Both the position numbers and the translations under genes were made by a program. Of a stretch of 64,000 nucleotides of DNA, positions 1-7,548 are shown in pieces. Every line of letters begins with the position of its first letter. Position 1 is the stretch's first letter. The stretch covers positions 1 to 64,000 of the IMG/VR virus record IMGVR_UViG_3300020469_000023; one strand, 5' to 3'. Below the pieces are notes generated by a model that worked only from the letters and a program-made list of their open reading frames with translations, was not told the DNA's origin and made no database searches. The DNA is from a virus.

Positions 1-579
1 GGCATAACCAGCGGGTTCACCAAATCCTGCATATGCTTCTGCGACAAACCAATCTGGTATATCACGTTTAGTCCACTTTGCAAACCCAATCTTTTCATTG
101 ACATAATACGTTTGATATGCTTTAATCGAGTCCCCAGGGACTTTACAATAATCTGGCATTGCTTGTGGAGGTTCTACGAACCCATTGTCCATTATATTTT
201 TAGGTGGAGTTGCTAGTAATTTACCTAACAATTTTTCTGTAGAATGAATCTTACCATATCGCCAAGTATACTCAACACATAGATTCATAAACAAATTATA
301 TAACCATCGATAATGTGCTTTACTTTCTCTAACCCAAATATTAGAAGGGTGATTAATATGACTTGCTTTGTACAACGTATTTTCTACGTTTGAATCTGCC
401 ATTTTAAATCTACGAATTCTGCGATTGTTTGCAGTTCTACCTTCATATTCTTCACCATCAAGAACACGATGAGCAGTTGATAATAACTGAGCATACTCAA
501 CTATCATTTTAACAACATGTTTATCGACATGTTGCTTTGCACATCTTTGTGTGTGGTGGTCTAAATAAAAAACATTCAT
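1..579 (-). CDS. Pyrimidine-dimer glycosylase-like phage protein (3' part cut by window)
   Basis: An open frame starts at an ATG at 579 and runs off the window edge without a stop, giving at least 193 residues. The N-terminus (MNVFYLD, then CAKQHVDKHVVKM and YAQLLSTAHR) resembles a family common in T4-like phages that is often annotated as pyrimidine dimer DNA glycosylase-related. The conserved His/Lys-rich start is visible, but I cannot confirm catalysis. Its ATG overlaps the stop of the upstream gene (ATGA), so the two are probably translationally coupled. The family call is from memory; a DNA-repair role is inference. Confidence 0.7.
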   Translation of the reverse strand, partial: MNVFYLDHHTQRCAKQHVDKHVVKMIVEYAQLLSTAHRVLDGEEYEGRTANNRRIRRFKMADSNVENTLYKASHINHPSNIWVRESKAHYRWLYNLFMNLCVEYTWRYGKIHSTEKLLGKLLATPPKNIMDNGFVEPPQAMPDYCKVPGDSIKAYQTYYVNEKIGFAKWTKRDIPDWFVAEAYAGFGEPAGYA

Positions 580-809
580 GTATTATCACCTTCTGTATAT
601 GTAGTTCTTTGTTTATCGAACTGCCCTGCACCAGTGAGTGGTGGTTTATTACTGATAGAAACACCAGGTCTATCTTCTCTTTTTTCTGGTAAACTGTCAA
701 TATGCTTTTTTATTTTTCTTTTTTCAACTGCATCTTTATAGAATAAAAAACCAGCATAAATTCCGAAAGATATAAATGCAATAACAATTATATAATCAAT
801 GTACATCAT
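576..809 (-). CDS. Small membrane-anchored protein
   Basis: A 77-residue product with one N-terminal hydrophobic segment (about residues 3-22), then a charged cytoplasmic-type tail rich in Lys, Arg and Glu. I chose the ATG at 809 rather than the longer frame from 896. A GGGGAT ribosome-binding sequence lies just upstream of 809, and the sigma70-like promoter at 840-868 would fall inside the longer version. The function is not recognised. Confidence 0.65.
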   Translation of the reverse strand: MMYIDYIIVIAFISFGIYAGFLFYKDAVEKRKIKKHIDSLPEKREDRPGVSISNKPPLTGAGQFDKQRTTYTEGDNT

Positions 810-839
810 TATACTATCCCCATGTAACTTAAGATTAGT

Positions 840-868
840 ATTATATACAATGAAACAAAAATTGTCAA
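840..868 (-). promoter_or_regulatory. Early sigma70-like promoter
   Basis: Minus-strand TTGACA (863-868), 17 bp, TATAAT (840-845), both boxes perfect. It sits about 30 bp upstream of the small membrane protein gene. After the -35 box it shows the AATTTTTG variant of the AATTCTTG extension found at several other early promoters here. Confidence 0.75.
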
Positions 869-870
869 GA

Positions 871-1056
871 CTACTTGTGTATAACCCATGGTTCACCTCT
901 CAATATTGCTTCTGCTTGATGTGGCCCATAGCGATAACAGTTTAACTGAATCACTTCACCACTCTCTCTTTCAATCAAATATCTTTTTGACAAGGGTTCT
1001 TTTTGTTCAACCCTTGATAAGATATCACCTTTGTATGTTTTTAAAACAAGTTTCAT
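871..1056 (-). CDS. Small early phage protein, unknown function
   Basis: A 61-residue protein with mixed charge, no membrane segment and no motif I recognise. A GAGGTG ribosome-binding sequence precedes the ATG at 1056 by about 6-9 bases. It lies between two tightly packed minus-strand genes. Its second half (IQLNCYRYGPHQAEAILRGE) looks globular. The coding strand and spacing support a real gene. Confidence 0.6.
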   Translation of the reverse strand: MKLVLKTYKGDILSRVEQKEPLSKRYLIERESGEVIQLNCYRYGPHQAEAILRGEPWVIHK

Positions 1057-1060
1057 ATTA

Positions 1061-1627
1061 TCACACCTCTATGTTTACTATTTTATCACCATATTTCTTT
1101 TCGACTTTTTGCCCTAAGACTTTAGAAATAACTTTGTACTTTGAAAAAGGTACACCTCTTTTATAACAGTAGTACCCTAAATCTACTTGACCAGTATTGC
1201 CATACATGACATCTGCATTTATAATGTTTTCTTCTAATGCTTTTTTCAAAGGAATATTAAAATACTCTGCATGGTCAACAATTTCTTTTCTAAGATTTAC
1301 CCATGCACGTCTTTCTTCTCTTCGTTCCATTTCTGCAACTTCTTTTGCTTCTTCTGAAACATCGTCAATCATTTCTTCAAGTTCGTTTACAGTATACTCT
1401 AAAAAGTTAAATCTAGGTCTAAACCCACGAGCATCTTTATGTATGTCTGAATACGTACCATAAAGTTCCCATTTGATAGCATCTTCAAGAGTATACACAC
1501 CAGCATCGTTGTAAAATTCTATTTCACAACTGACTGTTGACCAACCTTTTTCTTTATATTCTGCAGTTTTCTTTTCGCAATACTCTTCTAGAGTTTTACA
1601 ATCTGTCAAAATTACACCGTCTATCAT
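1061..1627 (-). CDS. Conserved-looking phage protein, unknown
   Basis: A 188-residue, acidic, probably soluble protein. The middle part (residues 75-110) is a Glu-rich stretch predicted to be helical (ELEEMIDDVSEEAKEVAEME). The C-terminal part contains several aromatic residues. Its ATG overlaps the stop of the preceding gene (ATGA at 1624-1627), indicating one operon. No family recognised. Confidence 0.65.
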   Translation of the reverse strand: MIDGVILTDCKTLEEYCEKKTAEYKEKGWSTVSCEIEFYNDAGVYTLEDAIKWELYGTYSDIHKDARGFRPRFNFLEYTVNELEEMIDDVSEEAKEVAEMERREERRAWVNLRKEIVDHAEYFNIPLKKALEENIINADVMYGNTGQVDLGYYCYKRGVPFSKYKVISKVLGQKVEKKYGDKIVNIEV

Positions 1628-2034
1628 ATGATTTCAGGCCTCATAACATTACATGATGCACCTCTAACTGTTTTCAAAGTTTGTTCAGGTTCATAGTCAT
1701 AAAGATAAAATTCTTTCCAAGTCGCAAGTCTTTGTATCCAAATTAATCTAGTTAAATTGTTTTTAAATGAAAAAACAAAACGAGTTTCATCTTTACACTC
1801 AAAATAAAAATACTTGATAATATCTTCTTGCGGAGAAAAATCACTAAGATTACCATGACCTAAAGAGTCAAGGTGTTCGTTATGATATCTTAAGAACACT
1901 TTGAATATAAGAGCATCACTCATATATCTTTTTTGCATTGTATAAGGAAGTTTATTATAAAGTTTAAGAAAAAACTTTCTCTCTTTCTCACCTCTCAAAA
2001 GTTTTAATACTTGTGATAATTTTTTGTTTGTCAT
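1624..2034 (-). CDS. Phage protein, unknown
   Basis: A 136-residue basic protein, rich in Lys, Phe and Tyr, without signal peptide or membrane segment. It sits in an early operon that begins at the promoter at 2258-2286, and it overlaps the next gene by four bases. No recognised motif. Confidence 0.6.
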   Translation of the reverse strand: MTNKKLSQVLKLLRGEKERKFFLKLYNKLPYTMQKRYMSDALIFKVFLRYHNEHLDSLGHGNLSDFSPQEDIIKYFYFECKDETRFVFSFKNNLTRLIWIQRLATWKEFYLYDYEPEQTLKTVRGASCNVMRPEII

Positions 2035-2036
2035 TT

Positions 2037-2234
2037 TTACCTCTCTGTTAATTCGTCAATTCTTTTTTGAACTACTAAATCAATTAAATCATCATAAACA
2101 AACTTCTCTTCATATGCTTCTTGATAAGTCATTTGCAGTTCATCTAATAAATTTTCAAATGAATAATTTGCACTCTCTATTAAAAAATGCATTTCGATTT
2201 GTTCGTGAATTTTTTCGTTATGTTGACTTGACAT
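2037..2234 (-). CDS. Small acidic early protein
   Basis: A 65-residue acidic, mostly helical-looking protein and the first gene after the strong promoter at 2258-2286. Its leader contains GAGGTATAA directly before the ATG, the same ribosome-binding arrangement as other early genes here. Small acidic first-in-operon proteins are often host-takeover factors in T-even-like phages, but that role is only inference here. Confidence 0.65.
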   Translation of the reverse strand: MSSQHNEKIHEQIEMHFLIESANYSFENLLDELQMTYQEAYEEKFVYDDLIDLVVQKRIDELTER

Positions 2235-2257
2235 TTATACCTCTAATTTATGTTGTT

Positions 2258-2286
2258 ATTATAACAAGACTAACAACATTTGTCAA
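2258..2286 (-). promoter_or_regulatory. Early sigma70-like promoter (shared extended type)
   Basis: Minus-strand TTGACA (2281-2286), 17 bp, TATAAT (2258-2263). The CTTGT before the -10 box and AACAACATAAATTA after it recur almost exactly at the promoters at 27715-27743 and 51601-51629. These three therefore form a repeated early-promoter cassette. Confidence 0.85.
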
Positions 2287-2289
2287 CCA

Positions 2290-2646
2290 TTATCTTCGCA
2301 TTTTTGCAATATCTTTTGCAAGTTGTTTGTTATCTTCAAAGATAGGTACTGCATTAGACTTATGCATAGTTGCAATACCCATGAGTTTTCTTTCACCAGA
2401 ATAGACTTTCTTATCTTGTTTAGTATTGTCACATACAGACTTTCTGAGTCTATCAAAGAAGTCCTGCTTTGCAAGTTCTCGTTCTTCTTGTTTTCGTTTG
2501 ATTTCTTTTGTTACTTCTAAAGAGACTTGTTTCTGCTTTGCGAGTATTTTATTGGGTTTTTTTACTGGATTTGCTAGATGATTCTTACGTTTTTTACCCT
2601 TCATGTCATACCGTAGGGAACCACCTCGATTAAATATTTGAGTCAT
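2290..2646 (-). CDS. Lys-rich phage protein ending in an IATMHKSN-type domain
   Basis: A 118-residue, very basic protein. The C-terminal segment (GIATMHKSNAVP, then a helix ending AKMRR) matches a short domain I remember from many marine T4-like phages, of unknown function. The start is uncertain. The ATG at 2646 lies only about 9 bases below the -10 box of the promoter at 2655-2683, so it would be nearly leaderless. An internal ATG at 2604 is the alternative. The conserved-looking FNRGGSLRYD before the second Met favours the longer form. Confidence 0.7.
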   Translation of the reverse strand: MTQIFNRGGSLRYDMKGKKRKNHLANPVKKPNKILAKQKQVSLEVTKEIKRKQEERELAKQDFFDRLRKSVCDNTKQDKKVYSGERKLMGIATMHKSNAVPIFEDNKQLAKDIAKMRR

Positions 2647-2654
2647 TGTTTACA

Positions 2655-2683
2655 ATTATACGTGGTCATACAGATAATGTCAA
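2655..2683 (-). promoter_or_regulatory. Early sigma70-like promoter, divergent from a late promoter
   Basis: Minus-strand TTGACA (2678-2683), 17 bp, TATAAT (2655-2660), both perfect. Its -35 box is one base from the plus-strand TATAAATA at 2685-2692, so the two promoters are packed back to back and probably cannot be occupied together. Confidence 0.8.
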
Positions 2684-2684
2684 G

Positions 2685-2692
2685 TATAAATA
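2685..2692 (+). promoter_or_regulatory. T4-type late promoter box
   Basis: Exact TATAAATA on the plus strand, 20 bp upstream of the ATG at 2713, with an AAGGAGAG ribosome-binding site between them. This is the consensus -10 element of T4-like late promoters (gp55/gp33 dependent). It should drive the plus-strand cassette 2713-4466. Confidence 0.75.
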
Positions 2693-2712
2693 CTACATTA
2701 AAGGAGAGAAAC

Positions 2713-2841
2713 ATGGACATAGATTTTGGTGCATTAGAACAACTATTAACTAATACTGGTTGGGGTGAAGGCATAATTTATGTGATAGGTGGATTATTTG
2801 TATATACAGTAATCCGATATATAAATAAATGGACAAGGTAA
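2713..2841 (+). CDS. Small single-pass membrane protein
   Basis: A 42-residue product starting at the ATG after AAGGAGAGAAAC. It has an amphipathic N-terminus and one hydrophobic segment (about residues 18-34), followed by a short basic tail (NKWTR), a typical N-out/C-in small membrane protein. It is the first gene behind the late promoter at 2685-2692. It could be a virion or lysis-associated peptide; nothing in the sequence decides this. Confidence 0.6.
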   Translation: MDIDFGALEQLLTNTGWGEGIIYVIGGLFVYTVIRYINKWTR

Positions 2842-2845
2842 TATT

Positions 2846-3109
2846 ATGGCAGAAGAAATATTTGATTTTGGATTTACATTAGTAGACGAAGACGAACTAG
2901 ATACAGTACAAGAGATTGAACAAAAAGTATCTGAAACATCATCAACTATAGAGGCAACTCAAGATAAACTTGATAAACTATTTAGTGCAATACAACCACT
3001 ACTAAACAATTTAAAAGCGAACCCTGAAAAAGAATTAATTAAATGGCCTAATCGTTTAGAAAAGATTGAGGCATTTGAAGACTTAATACAAGGAATATAT
3101 AAAGGTTGA
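2846..3109 (+). CDS. Conserved phage coiled-coil protein
   Basis: An 87-residue acidic protein. The start (MAEEIFDFGFTLVDEDEL) resembles a short conserved protein I recall from marine T4-like phages. Residues 20-60 form a likely coiled coil, followed by a Trp-containing C-terminal helix. It follows the membrane peptide by four bases and precedes the 364-residue gene by one base, so the three are co-transcribed from the late promoter. The function is unknown; a structural role is plausible. Confidence 0.7.
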   Translation: MAEEIFDFGFTLVDEDELDTVQEIEQKVSETSSTIEATQDKLDKLFSAIQPLLNNLKANPEKELIKWPNRLEKIEAFEDLIQGIYKG

Positions 3110-3110
3110 T

Positions 3111-4205
3111 ATGAAAACAGCGGTGTTAAGTAATTTTGATGGAGACGAATTTAGTTATCAATATCTTAATTTAGATACTATGAATAGTGATACAAATGAG
3201 TTACATGAAAAATTAGAATATTATTGTAATACGAATGCATCTTGGTTAGACCCAAATGCTATACCAAATAATATAATTGCTAGAGTTATGTATCGAGGTA
3301 GTCATATTCCACATCAAATGTTATTATCTCTAGCAAATACTATTGGTGGAAACAATATGTTAATTATACCTAATTGGAATGACAGGAAACATAACCATTT
3401 ATATAATAGAGACCATACAACAATACCTTATTTAAATACAACATCAGATGTATTTTGTCCAACACATACTTTAGTTCAACATTTTGCTCCTGTCTGGCAA
3501 AAGTTATTAACTTGTCCTTTAAATTTATATGTAGCAATGCCGCCTGGTAACAGTCTGTTTCATTATTTGTATGGACAATATGGTGTAAAAATGGTTAGTG
3601 CATCAAAACAATATACTCTTGGTGAAAATGTTTTTTCTGGTTATACTATTGATGTTCCTTCAAATATTAAATTTGATGCGGTTATGTTACTCAACCATGA
3701 TAGACCAGATGAAGGTTTAACTTATAAAGCATCTGATATTAAAAAAGACTTTGCACAATATTGTAAACCAAACTTTGTACTTCAAGATTTATATTCTCCT
3801 CCTGGGCCATTACCTATGCTTGTGGAACAAGGTCTACTGACTTATCGAGGTATTACTAGTGACATACCAGAAAGTTTAGAAGGAAAAAATAACTATGAAA
3901 AAGTAAGTCAATCTATGTTAGTAGGTAGAAGTGGTGATGGTTTAGTGCCTTCTAGCACTATGAATGAAGGAAGATTAACAGGAGATTCAGGTTCAGATTT
4001 AGAAGGAAATTTAACTGCAGAAAGATTTAGAGGTGGTGCAGTAACTCCAGTTTTTTGGAGTACGGTTGATTCAAATGGTGAGAAAGTAAGTGTTCATGAT
4101 TTAGTTGAAAAAGTAGGTTTAGAAGAGACATTTAAAATGCAACATAAGAATTTATCAGACATGGTAAATAAAAATAATTTCTCAGATATGATTAAAATCT
4201 GGTAG
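3111..4205 (+). CDS. Large uncharacterised late protein
   Basis: A 364-residue soluble protein I cannot assign. There is no signal peptide or membrane segment. Residues 1-240 look like an alpha/beta globular domain. The C-terminal third (about 255-330) is Gly/Ser-rich and lower in complexity (for example SMLVGRSGDGLVPSSTMNEG), then a short helical end. Its place in a late-promoter cassette with a small membrane protein and a coiled-coil protein fits a virion component, but this is inference. Confidence 0.65.
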   Translation: MKTAVLSNFDGDEFSYQYLNLDTMNSDTNELHEKLEYYCNTNASWLDPNAIPNNIIARVMYRGSHIPHQMLLSLANTIGGNNMLIIPNWNDRKHNHLYNRDHTTIPYLNTTSDVFCPTHTLVQHFAPVWQKLLTCPLNLYVAMPPGNSLFHYLYGQYGVKMVSASKQYTLGENVFSGYTIDVPSNIKFDAVMLLNHDRPDEGLTYKASDIKKDFAQYCKPNFVLQDLYSPPGPLPMLVEQGLLTYRGITSDIPESLEGKNNYEKVSQSMLVGRSGDGLVPSSTMNEGRLTGDSGSDLEGNLTAERFRGGAVTPVFWSTVDSNGEKVSVHDLVEKVGLEETFKMQHKNLSDMVNKNNFSDMIKIW

Positions 4206-4234
4206 AAAATACAGTTTGTATATATAGTAATGTC

Positions 4235-4268
4235 AATGATTTTTTACGTCTAAGAAATCATTATTTTT
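4235..4268 (+). terminator. Weak AT-rich hairpin
   Basis: AATGATTT (4235-4242) pairs with AAATCATT (4255-4262) around a 12-base loop and is followed by a run of five T. It lies 30 bp after the 364-residue gene. The stem is AT-only apart from one pair, so it may be a weak or partial terminator that lets some transcription reach the small gene at 4299. Confidence 0.4.
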
Positions 4269-4298
4269 ATAACGTAAAGTAATAAGAGGAAAGTCACT

Positions 4299-4466
4299 AT
4301 GACTACTGCACAACTAAGGTTTGGTGCGAAGATTGTAGTGCAAAAAATTGAAAACCTAAAAGATAATGACACCGTGTGCCATGTCTGTGAAGTCTGTAAA
4401 TTCGTAGCATTCTTAATCGGACCAATTACAATACCATTTGTGATAATGCATCTTTCGATGTACTAG
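4299..4466 (+). CDS. 55-residue Cys-rich membrane-like peptide
   Basis: A small gene starting at an ATG preceded by AGAGGAAAG. The product has two close CxxC-type pairs (CHVCEVC) at about residues 27-33, followed by a hydrophobic C-terminal segment (about 34-53) rich in Phe, Ile and Val. It could be a membrane-tethered metal or redox peptide. It is the last plus-strand gene before the strong hairpin at 4480-4506. The ribosome-binding site and clean reading frame support it. Confidence 0.55.
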   Translation: MTTAQLRFGAKIVVQKIENLKDNDTVCHVCEVCKFVAFLIGPITIPFVIMHLSMY

Positions 4467-4479
4467 AACTATGGACAAG

Positions 4480-4506
4480 AAGGAATCAACCTTGCTTTGA
4501 TTCCTT
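4480..4506. terminator. Strong bidirectional hairpin between convergent genes
   Basis: Perfect 10-bp stem AAGGAATCAA (4480-4489) / TTGATTCCTT (4497-4506) with a 7-base loop. It separates the plus cassette from the minus-strand island and overlaps the last codons of the minus gene ending at 4486. Both arms can terminate converging transcripts. Confidence 0.65.
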
Positions 4507-5118
4507 ACTTGTTGTCACAACAATTTCTACATTATCTGATTGTATCGGAATCTTTATATTATTGTGAGTATGATACAAGAAGAAAGTAGTATCTGGAAAT
4601 TCTTTGAACATTTCCGTCCAGATTGGACGCCAGTTTTGAGCAAGTCTAACTGTATTCTCTGTACTTCTATCAGATTCTAATATTGTATCTGTCCAAGAAG
4701 TTAAATCCATTTCAAAGATAGAATCAAATCCATAAATGTGAACTTCATCTGCATTCATTTGATTACATGCATAGTGAACAGCAAAGTGTCCACAATTAAA
4801 GTTTGTGGCATTACCAGCATACTTGGGAACATGTGGGTAAAAACCTCTTACTTTATGAGAGTATTTTAAATAGAAACTACCCTGCATCTCCATCCAATGT
4901 CTTGGTCTAGTACCTAGAATCCAGTCGTATTGGTCAAGAGCAAACTTACCTTCTTGAAGTGCTTTCATCATTTTGTAATCTACCATACATGTTGCATAAA
5001 CTTCATTTGGTGGTATTTCCATGGGTGGCATATTACAGATAAGTAAAGTCCCAGGCGAACCTCTACGATAGAGACCCGCATGATTACCATTCCCTAGAAC
5101 ATTAATTCTTTTTGTCAT
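4486..5118 (-). CDS. Phage glycosyltransferase-like protein (DUF115/GT29-like), uncertain
   Basis: A 210-residue protein opening with a nucleotide-binding-like strand-loop (INVLGNGNHAGLYRRG). Later blocks include DWILGTRPRHW, FNCGHFAVHYACNQ and ADEVHIYGFDSIF. This layout occurs in phage proteins distantly similar to sialyltransferase/6-hydroxymethylpterin pyrophosphokinase-like MAF proteins. Its location as the last gene of a glycosyltransferase island fits a role in sugar transfer. Family placement is from memory and should be treated as tentative. It overlaps the nuclease gene by four bases. Confidence 0.6.
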   Translation of the reverse strand: MTKRINVLGNGNHAGLYRRGSPGTLLICNMPPMEIPPNEVYATCMVDYKMMKALQEGKFALDQYDWILGTRPRHWMEMQGSFYLKYSHKVRGFYPHVPKYAGNATNFNCGHFAVHYACNQMNADEVHIYGFDSIFEMDLTSWTDTILESDRSTENTVRLAQNWRPIWTEMFKEFPDTTFFLYHTHNNIKIPIQSDNVEIVVTTSKESKQG

Positions 5119-5537
5119 TCATCATGTCCAAATAAAGTTTGGTGGTCAATGAGTTCTCTATTTTGTAAATGTTGTTCTGCAATATCTTCTTTGGATTGTC
5201 CAAAGTATGCAACTGCAAGATGAGTTTCAACCATAACTTGATTGATGTTCACACCATCACATATAATTTCACCAAGTATTCTACCATACTTACCTTTTGC
5301 ATCTTTATATGTTCTTAGTGATACTACTTCTGCATCTTTAATTGCATCTTCTAAGAAGTTTCCTGCCATTTTACCATACTTCTTTTCTTCTAAATCTCTT
5401 GTTCTGGATTCTGGTGTATCAATACCATATAATCTAATTCTCTGCTTCTTTAACCAAGTAGAGAAACCTAAATCTATATCTACATCAACAGTATCGCCAT
5501 CAACAACTCTTAAAACGTCTATTTTATATTCGTGCAT
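5115..5537 (-). CDS. Staphylococcal nuclease-like endonuclease (SNase)
   Basis: A 140-residue SNase-fold nuclease. Visible motifs are VVDGDTVDVDI near residue 11 and IRLYGIDTPESR (about 34-45), which holds the catalytic Arg and Glu. YGRILGEI (about 84-91) holds the second catalytic Arg. There is no clear signal peptide, so it probably acts in the cytoplasm on host or phage DNA/RNA. It is within the glycosyltransferase island and overlaps both neighbours by a few bases. SNase homologs are frequent in marine myophages. Confidence 0.9.
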   Translation of the reverse strand: MHEYKIDVLRVVDGDTVDVDIDLGFSTWLKKQRIRLYGIDTPESRTRDLEEKKYGKMAGNFLEDAIKDAEVVSLRTYKDAKGKYGRILGEIICDGVNINQVMVETHLAVAYFGQSKEDIAEQHLQNRELIDHQTLFGHDE

Positions 5538-6171
5538 TTATTTGCTCCTTTATCACATCGTCTCCTTTCTTTCCTGTATGATGTATTATTTTTGGGTTTT
5601 TTACATCTATCTTATCTATGTAGTCTAGGCGTAACGTATTGTATTCATGTGGTAAAGGATTGATTGCACCAAGTTTTCTGATTGCATTACCTTCCATCAT
5701 TAAATATAAAACTTCTTGGTCACCTTGCTGTGGGTTATGAATACATTGTTTTTCCCAATCTCGAAGTACTAATGGTATACCTTGAATTAAAATAACACCA
5801 CTATTATACCATTCACCCATTTCTGGTCTTCTTTTACTCCATGGTCTATCTTCAATCATACCAAGTTTATCTGGTTCAGCATAATTAAATATACTTGAGA
5901 TATCTTCTAGTACTTGACAATCTGTGTCTAACCAACAAACTTTACTATGACCTAGTTCAGCAACTTTAATAAGACTAGAAGGTTTTTTAAACCAACCTTT
6001 TGCTTTATTTTTTGACATATCAATACAAGTATAATCACCATCAGGGTAATTCATCATACCAAAGTCAGCAATAACTAATTGCGTATCGTTGTATTTTTTA
6101 AAGTTTTCGATAAACCAAGGTAATTGCCATTCTGTTTTGTGGTCACACCCTGTTACAAAAACATTAGACAT
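5524..6171 (-). CDS. GT8-like glycosyltransferase
   Basis: A GT-A-fold transferase of about 215 residues. The central CWLDTDCQVLED holds the DxD-type metal/nucleotide-sugar motif. A later GEWYNSGVILI and a His-rich IIHHTGKKG near the end match the usual GT8 plan. I chose the ATG at 6171 (MSNVFVTGCD) because the longer frame adds a low-complexity Thr/Lys leader inside the upstream gene. It probably transfers a sugar to a surface or DNA substrate of host or virion. Confidence 0.75.
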   Translation of the reverse strand: MSNVFVTGCDHKTEWQLPWFIENFKKYNDTQLVIADFGMMNYPDGDYTCIDMSKNKAKGWFKKPSSLIKVAELGHSKVCWLDTDCQVLEDISSIFNYAEPDKLGMIEDRPWSKRRPEMGEWYNSGVILIQGIPLVLRDWEKQCIHNPQQGDQEVLYLMMEGNAIRKLGAINPLPHEYNTLRLDYIDKIDVKNPKIIHHTGKKGDDVIKEQINARI

Positions 6172-6823
6172 CTGAGACTTCGTAGTTTTCGTTGTAGTTA
6201 TGTTTTGCAAGACAACCATTTACATTTTGAATAGTTGTAAAGTTATCTCTTGCTTCTACTGGCCATGGATAATATTCTTGAAGAAACTTAAATCTATCTA
6301 GATGTAAAAACGTGTCAGTTGGTCCAGCATCTATCTTTGCTTGGTCAATTAGTATTTTTGCACCTGCTGGTTTAATGCCATATGCATGTGCGCCAGGAAA
6401 ATATCTTTTACTTGTCAATGGATTTAGTCCTAATATTCCTGGTGTATTAAAGTTGCCATAACTAGGTTTACCAAAACTACAGACAAAAGTATAAGGCACA
6501 TTTGGTATAGGTGCAGTTAATACTGCATCGTGTTCAAAGATAAGTATCTCTTCATTTAACTCTACACATTTTTTCCATAAAGAATAATGTGAACAAAATG
6601 CAGATATACAATTTAAATTACGAGAGTATTGTTCTTCAAAACCTGCTTCGGGTATGCCTTCTTGTTCTAAAAACGTTAGTGGTTCGTCTCTCGGTGTGAT
6701 TGCTTCGAATCTTTTTATGTCTAAGTCATACTTATAACCAGATTCCATGCATCTCCAAGAAGTCTCTAGACTACCTTGATGGTGCATTATAGTAATAACA
6801 AATGCTTTCATATTATATCTCAT
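6164..6823 (-). CDS. GT25-like glycosyltransferase
   Basis: About 219 residues. MKAFVITI at the start, then a central LIFEHDAVL carrying the EHD motif of family GT25 (LPS-type glycosyltransferases). Later FPGAHAYGIKPAGAKILID matches the family's G-x-x-AY element. Met5 at 6811 is an alternative start preceded by GAGAT. The ATG at 6823 overlaps the preceding stop (ATGA). It is paralogous in plan to the next gene and to 17694-18374. Confidence 0.75.
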   Translation of the reverse strand: MRYNMKAFVITIMHHQGSLETSWRCMESGYKYDLDIKRFEAITPRDEPLTFLEQEGIPEAGFEEQYSRNLNCISAFCSHYSLWKKCVELNEEILIFEHDAVLTAPIPNVPYTFVCSFGKPSYGNFNTPGILGLNPLTSKRYFPGAHAYGIKPAGAKILIDQAKIDAGPTDTFLHLDRFKFLQEYYPWPVEARDNFTTIQNVNGCLAKHNYNENYEVSDV

Positions 6824-7548
6824 TGAGTTGTAGTACTCTTAAGTCCTTGTTGTATAGTAGTGTAGTAAGGATAAACGACTTGTAAAGATGGAAACAATTG
6901 CTTACACATCAATGCATCATTTGGCCACATACCAACTTCTTTTGTTTTAAGTAATAATTCTTCTGCAGTTTTTGGTGTCATAATATATGCAGAATTGCCT
7001 GCAAGTCCTTGAGGATAATCTTTTGATTCATCAACATAAGGTACATCTTGCACACCTTGTTGTTTTGATATCAAGTCGTGATACACTTGAGATTTACGAG
7101 TCATACCTCTAGGGTCATTTAGACCAACAACTTCACCTTTCCATTTATGACTTTTATTAATGTCTTCTTCAATAAACTGTCGAGTAAAAAGTGCATCGTG
7201 TTCTAGTATAATAATCTTATCTCCTGAGTTAATACACTCTTGCCATAATCTCATATGCGATATCATACATGCAATTCTATTCTTTATATCACCAGTCTCA
7301 TATGCACGAAGTCTGAGTCCAGTTGCTATGTCATACTTCTCACCGACTTGTGGATAACTATATTGTAAGAATTCTGCATCTATAGTCGTTATCTTTCTTA
7401 AATCTTCTTTAACAGTATCTGGTGTAGTCGCAGGAAAGATTAATGGGTCTATTTCAGACTTAGTTTCTTTGATAGAACCAATTACTTGTCTACTTGCTAA
7501 TGTAGATTCATGATTGTTTATCATTGTTATAATATAACCCTTTATCAT
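6820..7548 (-). CDS. GT25-like glycosyltransferase
   Basis: About 242 residues starting at MIKGYIITMI. The IIILEHDALF motif and LAGNSAYIMTPKTAEELL follow the GT25 order. The start at 7548 gives an ATGA overlap with the methyltransferase stop; the longer frame to 7581 lacks support. Three GT25-like genes in this island suggest sequential addition of different sugars, or alternative substrates. Confidence 0.75.
   Translation of the reverse strand: MIKGYIITMINNHESTLASRQVIGSIKETKSEIDPLIFPATTPDTVKEDLRKITTIDAEFLQYSYPQVGEKYDIATGLRLRAYETGDIKNRIACMISHMRLWQECINSGDKIIILEHDALFTRQFIEEDINKSHKWKGEVVGLNDPRGMTRKSQVYHDLISKQQGVQDVPYVDESKDYPQGLAGNSAYIMTPKTAEELLLKTKEVGMWPNDALMCKQLFPSLQVVYPYYTTIQQGLKSTTTQ

Noticed and set aside
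810-896. Longer start for the small membrane protein (ATG at 896)
   Set aside because: A perfect promoter lies inside the extension, and GGGGAT precedes the ATG at 809.
991-1016. 8-bp inverted repeat CAAGGGTT / AACCCTTG inside the 61-residue gene
   Set aside because: It lies within a coding region, has no T-run at the right place, and is compatible with chance in this composition.
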